A DNA stretch of 64,000 nucleotides from Thermofilum sp. NZ13 (GTDB taxonomy: Archaea; Thermoproteota; Thermoprotei; Thermofilales; Thermofilaceae). Shown here piece after piece: positions 8,462 to 17,643 of this stretch (its first letter is position 1; each line of letters opens with the position of its first letter). Below the pieces are notes generated by a model that was not told where the DNA came from, searched no databases, and saw nothing but the letters and a program-made list of their open reading frames with translations. A program made the position numbers and the translations under genes. The stretch spans positions 1 through 64,000 of the forward strand of contig NDWX01000004.1 in the NCBI GenBank assembly GCA_002855745.1. Reading direction: 5' to 3'.

Positions 8462-9529
8462 GTGACGCTCATGGGGTTGGCTAGCTTCCTCGTGCGACGG
8501 ATGATATCGTTTATTCCCAGCATTATAGGTGCCCTTCTAATTACGTACGTGATCGCCTATGTGATTCCGACAGACCCCGTTAGGGCATGGGTTGGCGAAA
8601 AGTTACTTAACCCGCAGACTCTGGAGGACTTGAGAAGAAAGTATAAATTTGATGCTCCCTGGTACGAGCAATTTGCTTTCCTCGTAACCCAGCTACTGAC
8701 AGGGCAGCTCAGAGATCCAACAAGAGGTGACTTAGTTGTCGAGCAGGTAGCCCAGCGTTTCCCGGTGACTGTAGAGCTAGCAATCTTTGCATTCTTCTTT
8801 ACCGTTGTTATAGGAATTCCATTAGGAATTGCAGCTGCGGCGAAGCGGGATAGCGCTCTAGATCTCTTCGTGCGAGTTTTCGCGCTCTTCGGTAGCTCTA
8901 TGCCATCGTTTGTGCTGTACTATCTTCTCATACTCGTTTTCTACGTGCATGTGAAGACCACGCTTCTGGCAGGTGTTCCCGCATTCTCCAATGCCTGCGC
9001 GATGCAACTAGCTGGGCTAAAGGATGGCGTCCCAGTATTTGGTTGGATAGCGTGGGCTGTTGGCCAGGTTCCTATGTTCGGTGCGCTTATGTGCGGCGAG
9101 TTTCAGGTAGTTTCCGATACGTTTACAAGAATGTGGTTGCCTGGTTTCGCGCTCGGTGTGCTTTCGGCAGGTTTCATCGCTAGGATAGTGAGGAACAGTC
9201 TCCTCGATGCATTGAGTTCTGAGTCAATTCTTTTTGGAAAAGCCCGAGGGCTATCCAGCTGGACAATTTGGAAGCATGCGCTTAAAAATGGCTTTGCGCC
9301 AATTATCACTATTCTTGGCCTAGATTTTGCTGGATTGCTGACAGGCGCTATTATCGCGGAGACTATCTTTAACATCCCAGGCTTAGGAAGGTACATTTAC
9401 CAAGGGATCACGCGCTTGAACTTTCCTATAATCATCGCCGGCACTTTCCTATTCTCCCTGGTGTATATTATCATGAACCTAATTGTAGACATACTATACG
9501 CGGTGTTAGATCCTAGGGTAAGGTACTGA
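8462..9529 (+). CDS. Peptide ABC transporter permease, DppB-like
   Basis: A 355-aa inner-membrane permease with about six hydrophobic spans. The N-terminal FLVRRMISFIPSIIGALLIT segment is typical of DppB/OppB. The EAA loop that contacts the ATPases appears as ESILFGKARGLSSWTIWKHALKNG. The C-terminus ends in LYAVLDPRVRY, the usual DppB tail. The first start is GTG at 8462, with ATG at 8471 as an alternative. It lies 40 bp after the binding protein and 12 bp before the second permease. Confidence 0.93.
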   Translation: MTLMGLASFLVRRMISFIPSIIGALLITYVIAYVIPTDPVRAWVGEKLLNPQTLEDLRRKYKFDAPWYEQFAFLVTQLLTGQLRDPTRGDLVVEQVAQRFPVTVELAIFAFFFTVVIGIPLGIAAAAKRDSALDLFVRVFALFGSSMPSFVLYYLLILVFYVHVKTTLLAGVPAFSNACAMQLAGLKDGVPVFGWIAWAVGQVPMFGALMCGEFQVVSDTFTRMWLPGFALGVLSAGFIARIVRNSLLDALSSESILFGKARGLSSWTIWKHALKNGFAPIITILGLDFAGLLTGAIIAETIFNIPGLGRYIYQGITRLNFPIIIAGTFLFSLVYIIMNLIVDILYAVLDPRVRY

Positions 9530-9541
9530 GGTGTCGAAACC

Positions 9542-10636
9542 ATGAATTTACTATACACTCTCTTCTCAAAAATCTTGAACGGGTACGTTGCACTAAGGGA
9601 AAGGCTAAGCCCGGGCTGGCTAGACAAGAATAGGTCTAAATTGCAGGAGACTAAACTCACGCTTTATGCTTTAGCAACTTCAAAAACCGGAGCCGCAGGG
9701 TTACTACTCGTATTTATCACAACTTTCCTCGCAATATTCGGTCCCTTTATAGCGTGGGAGCCCTACGACACTTACCCGCTATTACAAAACCCGAGCTTAG
9801 CTGGAATGTTGCCCTACCCCCCATGTTTCGGTACCTGTTCAGGGTTACCGTTATGGGGAACCGACAACTATGGACGGGATGTTCTCTCGTTAGTAGTTAG
9901 GGGCTTCAGGATAGCCCTTGTCATGAGCTTCATCATAGTTCTTGTGGGAGCTACAATAGGGGTGATTCTCGGTCTAATTGCGGGCTACTTCGGCGGTTTA
10001 GTGGATGAGGTGATAATGAGGTTTACTGATATGATGTTCGCTTTCCCAGGCCTTGTATTGGCGATCGCATTTAGTCTCACGTTGAGGATATCAGTGAGGA
10101 ACGTGTTGGCGGAAAACCCTGCGCTTACCTCTTTCTTCGCTGCGATTTTCGCCCTAAACCCGGGAGATGCACCGAACATTGCAAACCTCCTCTCTCTTTT
10201 CCTCGCCATGATTTTGGTTTGGTGGCCTCCCTATGCTAGGGTTGTTAGAGGCTCCGTACTGACAATAAAGGAGCAGGGGTTTGTTGAAGCCGCAAAAGCC
10301 CTAGGCCTTTCCACCTGGAGGATCCTGCGGAAACACATCTTGCCAAACATCCTCTCACCTCTACTTGTCATGCTCACGTTTGACATAGCTACAGCTGCTC
10401 TCTCTTCAGCCGCTCTCTCTTTCCTCGGTCTAGGGGCACAGCCCCCTGTTCCCGACCTCGGATTGCTCGTCTCGATGGCTGGTCAATATTTTCCTGAGAG
10501 AAGCTGGTGGATAGTTATTGAGGCGGGTACGGCCTTGCTACTCATCTCTCTAGGTTGGAACATGCTGGGGGACGCACTGCGCGACGTGTTTGATCCAAGG
10601 ACCAGGAGGTCAATAGAGCTGAAAGCGAAGCTGTAG
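9542..10636 (+). CDS. Peptide ABC transporter permease, DppC-like
   Basis: A 364-aa second permease of the importer. The N-terminal cytoplasmic segment leads into hydrophobic span 1 (GAAGLLLVFITTFLAIF). PLWGTDNYGRDVLS is the hallmark DppC/OppC loop. The EAA motif reads EAAKALGLSTWRILRKHILPN. The C-terminus, GDALRDVFDPRTRR, is also typical. An extra hydrophilic insert around residues 180-200 (VLAENPALTSFF) is longer than in bacterial members. It pairs with the preceding permease. Confidence 0.93.
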   Translation: MNLLYTLFSKILNGYVALRERLSPGWLDKNRSKLQETKLTLYALATSKTGAAGLLLVFITTFLAIFGPFIAWEPYDTYPLLQNPSLAGMLPYPPCFGTCSGLPLWGTDNYGRDVLSLVVRGFRIALVMSFIIVLVGATIGVILGLIAGYFGGLVDEVIMRFTDMMFAFPGLVLAIAFSLTLRISVRNVLAENPALTSFFAAIFALNPGDAPNIANLLSLFLAMILVWWPPYARVVRGSVLTIKEQGFVEAAKALGLSTWRILRKHILPNILSPLLVMLTFDIATAALSSAALSFLGLGAQPPVPDLGLLVSMAGQYFPERSWWIVIEAGTALLLISLGWNMLGDALRDVFDPRTRRSIELKAKL

Positions 10637-10646
10637 GTGATAGTAT

Positions 10647-11645
10647 ATGGCTGAGATGAGTGACGGGCAGGTGCTGAAGGCCCGCGGAGTTACGGTGCGT
10701 TTCTACACCTATGCTGGTGTAGTGCACGCGGTAACAGATGCATACCTTGATGTTTTTCAAGGTGAGACTGTTGCCATAGTTGGTGAAACCGGTAGCGGTA
10801 AAAGTGTCTTCACTAGAAGCCTCACAGGTTTAATAGAGCCACCTGGTAGAATTGAATCCGGGAGTGTTCTATTCAGGAGGAGAGACGGTACAGTCGTAGA
10901 CTTATTTAAACTTAGCAGCGAAGAGCTCAGAAAAATCAGAGGTGATGAGATCTCTTATGTGTTTCAAGACCCTAGTAGTGCTCTTGATCCCCTATATACA
11001 GCTGGTCATCATATCGTTGAAACTATTCTGGAGCATCGGAAGGCTTCACGGCGAGAAGCGCTACAAGAGGCGGTCATGCTCCTGAAGGACGTCCTTATTC
11101 CTACCCCGGAAATACGTGTGAAAAACTACCCACATGAGCTGAGCGGAGGTATGAGGCAGAGGGTTGTTATTGCAACGGCAATCGCGAACAGGCCCCGTCT
11201 CCTCATAGCGGATGAACCGACAACTAGCTTGGATGTTACCGTTCAGGCTCAGATACTCGACTTGCTTGCGAGCCTGAAGGCTAAGTATGGGATGAGCATT
11301 ATACTAATTACTCATAACCTAGGAGTTGTAGCCGAAGTAGCTGACAGAGCATATGTCATGTACGGGGGGAGAATCATGGAGACAGCGGACGTCTTCACGC
11401 TTTTTGAAAATCCAGCACATCCATACACCAAAATGTTGTTGCGTGCACTGCCTGATCCTACCAGGAAAGTGAAGAGACTTGAGTCAATACCCGGTACTGT
11501 CCCAACACTTATTGATATGGGACCTGGCTGTCCATTTGCCCCTCGTTGCCCTTACGCAATGGATATCTGTAAAAAAGAGTTCCCAGCTTCCGTTATGCTG
11601 GGTGACAATCATACGGTTCACTGCTGGCTTCACTCAAAGAAGTGA
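10647..11645 (+). CDS. Peptide ABC transporter ATPase, DppD-like
   Basis: A 332-aa cytoplasmic ATPase. Walker A is VGETGSGKS, the signature is LSGGMRQR, Walker B is LLIADEPTTSLD and the switch His is in LITHN. The C-terminal oligopeptide extension has GCPFAPRCPYAMDICKKE and a later HCW, so all four cysteines of the probable Fe-S site are kept. It overlaps the next ATPase gene by 4 bp. An in-frame ATG four codons in is an alternative start. Confidence 0.93.
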   Translation: MAEMSDGQVLKARGVTVRFYTYAGVVHAVTDAYLDVFQGETVAIVGETGSGKSVFTRSLTGLIEPPGRIESGSVLFRRRDGTVVDLFKLSSEELRKIRGDEISYVFQDPSSALDPLYTAGHHIVETILEHRKASRREALQEAVMLLKDVLIPTPEIRVKNYPHELSGGMRQRVVIATAIANRPRLLIADEPTTSLDVTVQAQILDLLASLKAKYGMSIILITHNLGVVAEVADRAYVMYGGRIMETADVFTLFENPAHPYTKMLLRALPDPTRKVKRLESIPGTVPTLIDMGPGCPFAPRCPYAMDICKKEFPASVMLGDNHTVHCWLHSKK

Positions 11646-12604
11646 TGGGTATGGCGTTGCTTAGGCTGGAGAATATTAAAAAGTACTTCCGTGTTAGAGG
11701 CTCATTGTTCAAGTCTCTTAAAGCAGTCGATGGAGTGTCCTTGGAGATCGGTAGCAGCGAAACGTTAGGATTGGTAGGGGAAAGCGGTTGCGGGAAGTCA
11801 ACATTAGGTAGAGTTGCTATCCGGTTACTAGAGCCTACCGCAGGTCGCATCATATACGAAGGGGTGGATATAACAAGGCTCAGCAACCGAAAGCTTAAAG
11901 AGTTCAGGAGAAGAGCACAGATAGTATTCCAAGATCCAAACACCTCTCTTAATCCAAGAATGACTGTTTACGAAATCTTAATGGAGCCTCTTTACGAGTA
12001 TGGCATGGTGCCAAGTGATCCTGAAAGCTTTTTAGTCGAACAGCTCAACTCAGTGGGCCTAGGCAAGGAGCACTTATTCCGCTATCCACACGAGTTAAGC
12101 GGAGGCCAGAAGCAACGCATTGCGATACTTAGGGCCCTCCTACTCAATCCATCGCTGATTGTTTTAGACGAGCCGACGTCATCCCTAGACGTCTCCGTCC
12201 AAGCGCAGATCCTTAATATGTTAAAAGATCTTCAAGCTGAGCATAAGATCTCATACCTTTTTATCTCACACGACATCGCAGTGGTCAACTACATGAGCGA
12301 CAGAATTGCCGTCATGTACCTTGGAAAGATCGTCGAGGAGGGAAAAGTGGAGGCTGTTCTCGAAAGTCCGGCTCACCCCTATACGAAGTTTCTCTTAAAC
12401 GCTGTTCCAATACCAGATCCGAAGCTTAGGAACAGGAAAAGGGAAATGCTACAGGGTGAACCGCCATCACCTATCAACGTACCGCCTGGTTGCAGGTTTC
12501 ACCCGCGATGCCCCTACGCAATGGATATATGCAGGAGGGAGGAGCCACCTTTCTTCGAAATCGAGCCCAACCACCGCGTCGCATGCTGGCTCTACTCCAA
12601 GTAA
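11642..12604 (+). CDS. Peptide ABC transporter ATPase, DppF-like
   Basis: A 320-aa second ATPase of the importer. Walker A is VGESGCGKS, the Q-loop region reads VFQDPNTSLNPRMTV, the signature is LSGGQKQR and Walker B is LIVLDEPTSSLD. The C-terminal cysteine motif GCRFHPRCPYAMDICRRE plus CWL is complete. GTG at 11642 overlaps the preceding stop, with ATGs at 11645 and 11651 as alternatives. It ends the operon, and its last 13 bp overlap the convergent gene at 12592. Confidence 0.93.
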   Translation: MMGMALLRLENIKKYFRVRGSLFKSLKAVDGVSLEIGSSETLGLVGESGCGKSTLGRVAIRLLEPTAGRIIYEGVDITRLSNRKLKEFRRRAQIVFQDPNTSLNPRMTVYEILMEPLYEYGMVPSDPESFLVEQLNSVGLGKEHLFRYPHELSGGQKQRIAILRALLLNPSLIVLDEPTSSLDVSVQAQILNMLKDLQAEHKISYLFISHDIAVVNYMSDRIAVMYLGKIVEEGKVEAVLESPAHPYTKFLLNAVPIPDPKLRNRKREMLQGEPPSPINVPPGCRFHPRCPYAMDICRREEPPFFEIEPNHRVACWLYSK

Positions 12605-13215
12605 AAATAGCTAGAGCCCCTTTCTCTCAGATGCTCTCTTCTCAAGAATTTTTCGTGAAGAGTAGAGCGCAGACTACTTCTATCAATGAGCAGGAAAACC
12701 CGCTCCTGCACATCGAAGTACAGTAGGATGTAAAGAATGCCTTTATACGTTAACCGCTCTGGCTTCAATTCATTAACTAGTGCATGCACATGTGCAGAAG
12801 CGTCAGTAAAGCTTCTGAAGAACATCTCCAATCTCTTGAGAGCCATTCTAGATCCCAGCATCCTGGTAGCATAGTAGTCAACAGGCTCAAATGACGAGAA
12901 TGATGAAGTCTCACTTTTTCCACGCTCCTTACCTATTGAACGGAGCTCATCGAGTACTTCAGGTCCGCATTTAACTGGCTCAAGAATAGGTGCCTCAATC
13001 GTAGGCTGTTTCCTCAGCATTGATGTTTCCACTTTTCTTGAGAGCAAGAGCCGAGTATACGCAGAGCCCATTAAAGAGGCAACAAAGCAGTCAACCCCAA
13101 CACACCAGCCTTCTTCTTCGAGGGGCTCCAGTCTAGCGAACGGATACCAGACTAGCTTCAAAGCTCGCCTCAAAGCCCTAGCGTCAGCTTCTACAAAAAC
13201 CGTCTCTATTTTCAC
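12592..13215 (-). CDS. Unrecognised 207-aa protein
   Basis: I do not recognise a family. It is a soluble, mixed alpha/beta protein with no signal peptide, beginning MKIETVFVEADARALRRAL. It has a Ser-rich hinge near residue 104 (SETSSFSSFEP) and a basic C-terminus. The start is supported by a strong Shine-Dalgarno-like GGGGGGAG just before the ATG and by a TATA-like AAGTATAAC about 40 bp upstream. It converges on, and overlaps, the DppF gene by 13 bp. Confidence 0.6.
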   Translation of the reverse strand: MKIETVFVEADARALRRALKLVWYPFARLEPLEEEGWCVGVDCFVASLMGSAYTRLLLSRKVETSMLRKQPTIEAPILEPVKCGPEVLDELRSIGKERGKSETSSFSSFEPVDYYATRMLGSRMALKRLEMFFRSFTDASAHVHALVNELKPERLTYKGILYILLYFDVQERVFLLIDRSSLRSTLHEKFLRREHLRERGSSYFYLE

Positions 13216-13340
13216 TCCCCCCTTAAGGTTTGACGATACAATAGTTATACTTTACTTTCGCTTTTTCTCGCAAAACAAAATAAAAGGTAACCACAATTCG
13301 TTGTTAACTTTATTCGAGAAATAAAATTATGTTCAAGAAC

Positions 13341-14012
13341 CTATAAAGTGGAAAGTAACTTGGCTTTCAGAGCGAAGAACAGGATAGCTAAGAGAGCTAT
13401 AGCCACAGGCATCAGCAGGAAGATAGGCACGTTCCTTTCAACAAACCTGCGGACAGCCAGCCCCAAGTCGAACCTCCTCTCGAACAGTTTTCTAGAGGCC
13501 CGTATCTCCTGCATATAAATGCTCAAGCTCGAGGCAGAGGCATTCACCTCTTCTACAGCGAGATTAGGACAGGCTCTCTCCGAAACGACTCCCCTCAGGA
13601 CTCTCCACCCATAAAAGCTCCTTGCGTAGTAGGGTAGCTCACCGCTATCGTCGAGGATATAAGTCCCGTTCAGCGTGGGCGGGCTCACCGCGTAGTCGAA
13701 AGCTAAGCCGCTGAGGCTCAGCACGGTGAGGCCCCCGCTCCGGTGAAGGATCACTCTGCCCTCGCTTATGACGCCCGAAAGGCTTTGGGAAGGCTCTGCT
13801 CTAACGATTATTAAACCGCTCTCGTTGAAGCTCCAACCCCACACTTCGTCTAAAACCAAAACGAAAGGCTCCCTCCCCTGCTCTTCGTCGAAAACCCCCG
13901 CGCCTACAACGTAAACCCTCCCGGTGGTCGGGTCCAGCCAGGCTCGCTTCAGGAAAGTATCCCCCAGTGTCCTGTAGCCTCTAAGCCACAGCAGTCCTCC
14001 GACCCTCGACAA
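13341..14012 (-). CDS. Membrane-anchored protein of unknown function, possibly 5'-truncated
   Basis: A 223-aa frame whose body is beta-rich (TTGRVYVVGAGVFDE, GLIIVRAEPSQSLSGV) and ends with one strong transmembrane helix (about 194-217) and a short KAKLLSTL tail. That topology implies an external domain, yet there is no signal peptide. The only start is TTG at 14012, and an in-frame TAG lies 15 codons upstream. It may therefore be the remaining 3' part of a longer surface-protein gene. No family is recognised. Confidence 0.5.
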   Translation of the reverse strand: MSRVGGLLWLRGYRTLGDTFLKRAWLDPTTGRVYVVGAGVFDEEQGREPFVLVLDEVWGWSFNESGLIIVRAEPSQSLSGVISEGRVILHRSGGLTVLSLSGLAFDYAVSPPTLNGTYILDDSGELPYYARSFYGWRVLRGVVSERACPNLAVEEVNASASSLSIYMQEIRASRKLFERRFDLGLAVRRFVERNVPIFLLMPVAIALLAILFFALKAKLLSTL

Positions 14013-14096
14013 ACGCGCAGCGAAACCCTGCGCAACACCCTACGCTCTCGGTAGCTCCTCTTATGTTAAATGCTGGTTGTACCATGAGGGTAAGAG

Positions 14097-15095
14097 GTGA
14101 GGGAAGTGGGTGAAGACAGGGTGTTGCTGAGGGCTCAGGATCTGAGAATGTGGTTCGAGATACGTAGAGGTCTGTTCGCGGAACCAGTTCCCCTGAAAGC
14201 CGTTGACGGTGTAACCTTTGACCTTGGCGTCGGCGAGGCGGTGTCTGTTGTCGGCGAGTCTGGGAGTGGAAAAACAACGCTTGGAAAAACCATCCTGCGC
14301 CTTTACAAGCCAACTGGAGGGAAACTCGTCTTCAAGGGTCGCGACATCACCAGCCTCGACGAGAAGGAGCTGATGTGGTACAAGAGGGAGACCGGCCTCG
14401 TGCAGCAGGACCCGTACGGGGCGATGCCGTCCTTCATGACGATCTTCAGGATCCTCGAGGAGCCCCTCATAGTACACAAAATAGGTAGCAAGGAGGAAAG
14501 AAGGGAAATGGTATTCAAGGCTCTGGAGGAGGTTAGACTCACACCAGTCGAGGACTTTGCCTTCAAGTACCCACACATGCTTAGCGGGGGGCAGTTACAG
14601 AGAGTTGCCATTGCGAGAGCGCTTATCCTCAAGCCCAGCTTGGTTATAGCAGACGAGCCTGTCTCGATGCTCGATGCATCGGTGAGAGTGGAGATCCTCA
14701 CGCTCATGAGGGAGCTGCAGGAGAAGAGGAACATCAGCTTCATCTACATCACCCACGACCTCTCAACAACGAGGTACTTCAGCGAGCAGATCTTCATAAT
14801 GTACGCTGGCCACCTCATCGAGCGCGGGCCAACGAAGACGCTTCTCCGAAACCCCCTGCACCCGTACACGCGCGCGCTTTTGGCCGCTATCCCGGACCCC
14901 GACCCGGAGAACAGGAAGCGCTTCCGAGAGGTGCCTGCCGGCGAGCCGCCAAGCCTCATAAACCCGCCCCCGGGTTGCAGGTTTGCTCCCAGGCGCCCCT
15001 TCGCGACGGAGAAGTGTAGGCGTGAGGAGCCGCCCGAGTTCGAGGCTGAGCCAGGGCACTTCGTTAAGTGCTGGCTTTACGCCGGTACCTCCTAG
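14097..15095 (+). CDS. Orphan OppF/DppF-like ABC ATPase
   Basis: A 332-aa ATPase of the oligopeptide importer class. Walker A is VGESGSGKT, the Q loop is VQQDPYGAMPSFMT, the signature is LSGGQLQR and Walker B is LVIADEPVSMLD. The C-terminal extension reads GCRFAPRRPFATEKC, so the second cysteine of the usual CRFAPRCP motif is Arg, and any Fe-S site would be incomplete. No permease or binding-protein genes flank it, and it lies 1.5 kb from the complete importer. It could serve another importer or be a remnant. The start is GTG at 14097. Its 3' end overlaps the DUF72 gene by 4 bp. Confidence 0.85.
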   Translation: MREVGEDRVLLRAQDLRMWFEIRRGLFAEPVPLKAVDGVTFDLGVGEAVSVVGESGSGKTTLGKTILRLYKPTGGKLVFKGRDITSLDEKELMWYKRETGLVQQDPYGAMPSFMTIFRILEEPLIVHKIGSKEERREMVFKALEEVRLTPVEDFAFKYPHMLSGGQLQRVAIARALILKPSLVIADEPVSMLDASVRVEILTLMRELQEKRNISFIYITHDLSTTRYFSEQIFIMYAGHLIERGPTKTLLRNPLHPYTRALLAAIPDPDPENRKRFREVPAGEPPSLINPPPGCRFAPRRPFATEKCRREEPPEFEAEPGHFVKCWLYAGTS

Positions 15096-15814
15096 CTTAT
15101 TTTGACTCCGTACTTCTCCTCGAAAATCTCAATTATCCTCCTCCCATCCCCCAGCATGTCGTGGTCATTGTTGAAAAATATGTAGGCTCTCTCGGGCTTT
15201 GACTCCACGATTTTTCCCGCGACCTCAAGCAGCTCCTCGTCCAGGTACCCGTAGTTGTACCAGGTCAGCCGACCGTGCATCCTGACGTACACAGTTCCAC
15301 AGATATTCACTACCCCGATCTCCGGCAACCCCTCGAAGAGAGGCGAGTCGGGTGTCACAAAGTAAATGCAGTTCTCTTGGAAGAAGGAAACAGCCTGCTC
15401 GCTGAACCATGAGAGGTGTCTGGGCTCGACAGCAATCTTATCGCACAGCCCAGAGAAGCACCTCAGTCTCTCCTTCATCTCTCCGGTGAACGCGGCGCTA
15501 GGTGGGAGCTGGAACAAGTAGAAGTCTATCCTCTCCTCGAGCGGTACGAACGCCTCGCGGAACTTCTCCCACAGAGGTACCGCCTTCTCGTTCAGTCTCC
15601 TTATGTGCGTTATACTCCTGTGGACCTTCACGGCCCAGCGCAGTTTTCCCGACTCCTCCAGCCACTTCGCCACCATGCTTCGCTTCGGAAAGCTGTAAAA
15701 GCTCATGTTGAGCTCGATCGCGTTAAAACCCGATTTTTGCGCGTACCATGCGAGGCCGTCAGGGTTCCAATCGTAAACCCACCCCGACGTCCCCACGTAG
15801 AGTTTTAGGCCCAT
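15092..15814 (-). CDS. DUF72 (YecE-like) protein
   Basis: A TIM-barrel-like DUF72 protein of about 240 aa and unknown biochemical role. The N-terminus KLYVGTSGWVYDWNP is the family hallmark, followed by the FNAIELNMSFYSFP strand, KVHRSITH and a late YIFFNNDHD motif. ATG at 15814 places the TSGW motif at the usual distance; an ATG ten codons earlier is less likely. A second DUF72 gene lies at 22984. Confidence 0.88.
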   Translation of the reverse strand: MGLKLYVGTSGWVYDWNPDGLAWYAQKSGFNAIELNMSFYSFPKRSMVAKWLEESGKLRWAVKVHRSITHIRRLNEKAVPLWEKFREAFVPLEERIDFYLFQLPPSAAFTGEMKERLRCFSGLCDKIAVEPRHLSWFSEQAVSFFQENCIYFVTPDSPLFEGLPEIGVVNICGTVYVRMHGRLTWYNYGYLDEELLEVAGKIVESKPERAYIFFNNDHDMLGDGRRIIEIFEEKYGVKIS

Positions 15815-15897
15815 CAATAGACAATCTTTGCTCGGGTATTTCAACGTTCTCTGAAAGGCCTCGTAACAGTTAATTATGCTTAACGTGTTTGAAAGTC

Positions 15898-17643
15898 ATG
15901 AACTGTATGTGTGTTTCAGGGAAACTATCGTCCTTAATCCTAGTCTCCCTGGTACTGGCAACTGTATTTTTCGCCAAGCTTGGCTATGGCCAAAGCCTGC
16001 TCTTCTTCGGCAGAGTGACCGACACTCAGCTGAACCCCGTAAAGGGAGCGGAGGTAGCTGTATTCAGCAACAACCTCCTAGTGACGTCGGTCACTACGGA
16101 CAAAGACGGCAACTTTAACCTGAGGATTCCCGCAGGCACGTACGTCCTAAGAGTATACCTCAAGGGCTACGCCCCGCGGCAGATACTCCTCGTGGCCACA
16201 CAGGAGAAGGCTGGAAGCTTAGGCACGATAGTGCTCGAACCAGCGATCTCGATTTACGCCGAAACCACGCAACTAACGGTTTACCAGGGAGACTTCCTAA
16301 ACTTTACGATCCGGGTTTCGAATAAGGGGTTAGACCCGCTGACCGTCTACTTCAAGCTCGAGAAGCCTGAATCATGGGTCGGGTACATCGCTCTCAGCGG
16401 GGGGCTCCGCGTGGACAACATTGTCGTCGACGCGGGGGCTGAGCGGGCAGTTTTCCTCAACCTGAGAGTCCCCCTGAACGCCAGCGGCGTGGTCAGAGTC
16501 AGCCTTGAGGCGAGCTGGAGTAACCTCTCGAGTGTGTTGCCGTTCGTTTTCACGGTTCAGCCAAAGAAGTGGAATATCGTTGAGTTCCCCGCAGTAAGTA
16601 TAGGCGCCTACCCTGGAGCCCAGCTGAGGATCCCTATGCAGGTCACTAACCCGTTTTCGGTGGACATGGATTTCCTGCTATCAGCCTCCGTCCCCCAAGG
16701 GTGGGTGGCAACGATAATCGACGCGAACAGCCTAAGTGTCTCAGCTCTGGCTTTGCCGCCGCGTGCATCAAAGCAGCTTTTCCTTATTCTTTACGTGCCT
16801 CCCGGGGCAACGGTGGGCAAGTACCCTGTGTATGTTTACGCCGACTCCGCTGGTAGTCGCTACATAGCCCAGCTCGAGGTCTCCGTCGAGAGTCGGTTCG
16901 ACCTTCTTAACTTAACTTTGGCCTCAACAAGGCTCAACTTGACGGGAGGCACATCTAGCTCTGTCCCGGTGATCGTGAGGAATGACGGAAACATGCCAAC
17001 AGTGGTTCTGCTTAAGGCCGTAACTAGCACACCCGAGCTACGTCTCACCTTCTCGGTCTCGGGGCAGCCTGGAGGCTCCTTCTACCTGTTGCCAGGCGAG
17101 ACCAGGCAGGTGAACCTGCTGATTGATGCCTTACAGTACATTACACCGGGAACGTACGAGGTGAGGGTCTACGCGAACGGCACCACGAGCTCAGCGGAGA
17201 AGGTACTCCTCGTTGAGGTAACTGGGGTTAGACGCGTGGAGGTCGTGAACTCCAACTTCCTGGTGGTAGCCACACCCGGCTCAGCAGCCCTTTACAGGAT
17301 ATACATCAACAACACGGGCACTTACCAGCTAAACTCTGTAACTCTAAGGGTAGACGACGCGCCTCACAACTTCAAAGTATTTATTCAGCCCGACAAGCTG
17401 ACGCTCCTCCCAGGGGAGACCGGCTACTTCGAGATCCAAGTCTTTGTACCCAGCGACGCCAGTGAAGGCGTCTACAACCTCCAGTTCACAGTCGAGGCCG
17501 ACGGCGTCTCCACCACCCGTATCCTCTTGCTCTGGGTTCGATACGAAACCGGCTTAAGCTTCATAGTTCTTATGGGCTCAATGGTCTTCGTGAGCTTTCT
17601 CCTAGTCTTCTACGGCAGGAGGAAATTCGCGCAGGGAGCGTAA
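15898..17643 (+). CDS. NEW3-repeat surface protein with carboxypeptidase-regulatory-like domain
   Basis: An approximately 581-aa exported protein. A signal or anchor helix (about 10-30) precedes a carboxypeptidase-D regulatory-like beta-sandwich (FFGRVTDTQLNPVKGAEVAVF...DKDGNFNLRIPAGTY). Several NEW3/NPCBM-associated Ig-like repeats follow, with phrases such as VSNKGLDPLTVYF, VTNPFSVDMDF, VRNDGNMPTVVLL and NNTGTYQLNSV. A C-terminal transmembrane helix (YETGLSFIVLMGSMVFVSFL) carries a basic tail. TTAATTATG at about 15869 puts the start site next to ATG 15898. The CcdA-like gene begins directly after the stop. Confidence 0.8.
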   Translation: MNCMCVSGKLSSLILVSLVLATVFFAKLGYGQSLLFFGRVTDTQLNPVKGAEVAVFSNNLLVTSVTTDKDGNFNLRIPAGTYVLRVYLKGYAPRQILLVATQEKAGSLGTIVLEPAISIYAETTQLTVYQGDFLNFTIRVSNKGLDPLTVYFKLEKPESWVGYIALSGGLRVDNIVVDAGAERAVFLNLRVPLNASGVVRVSLEASWSNLSSVLPFVFTVQPKKWNIVEFPAVSIGAYPGAQLRIPMQVTNPFSVDMDFLLSASVPQGWVATIIDANSLSVSALALPPRASKQLFLILYVPPGATVGKYPVYVYADSAGSRYIAQLEVSVESRFDLLNLTLASTRLNLTGGTSSSVPVIVRNDGNMPTVVLLKAVTSTPELRLTFSVSGQPGGSFYLLPGETRQVNLLIDALQYITPGTYEVRVYANGTTSSAEKVLLVEVTGVRRVEVVNSNFLVVATPGSAALYRIYINNTGTYQLNSVTLRVDDAPHNFKVFIQPDKLTLLPGETGYFEIQVFVPSDASEGVYNLQFTVEADGVSTTRILLLWVRYETGLSFIVLMGSMVFVSFLLVFYGRRKFAQGA

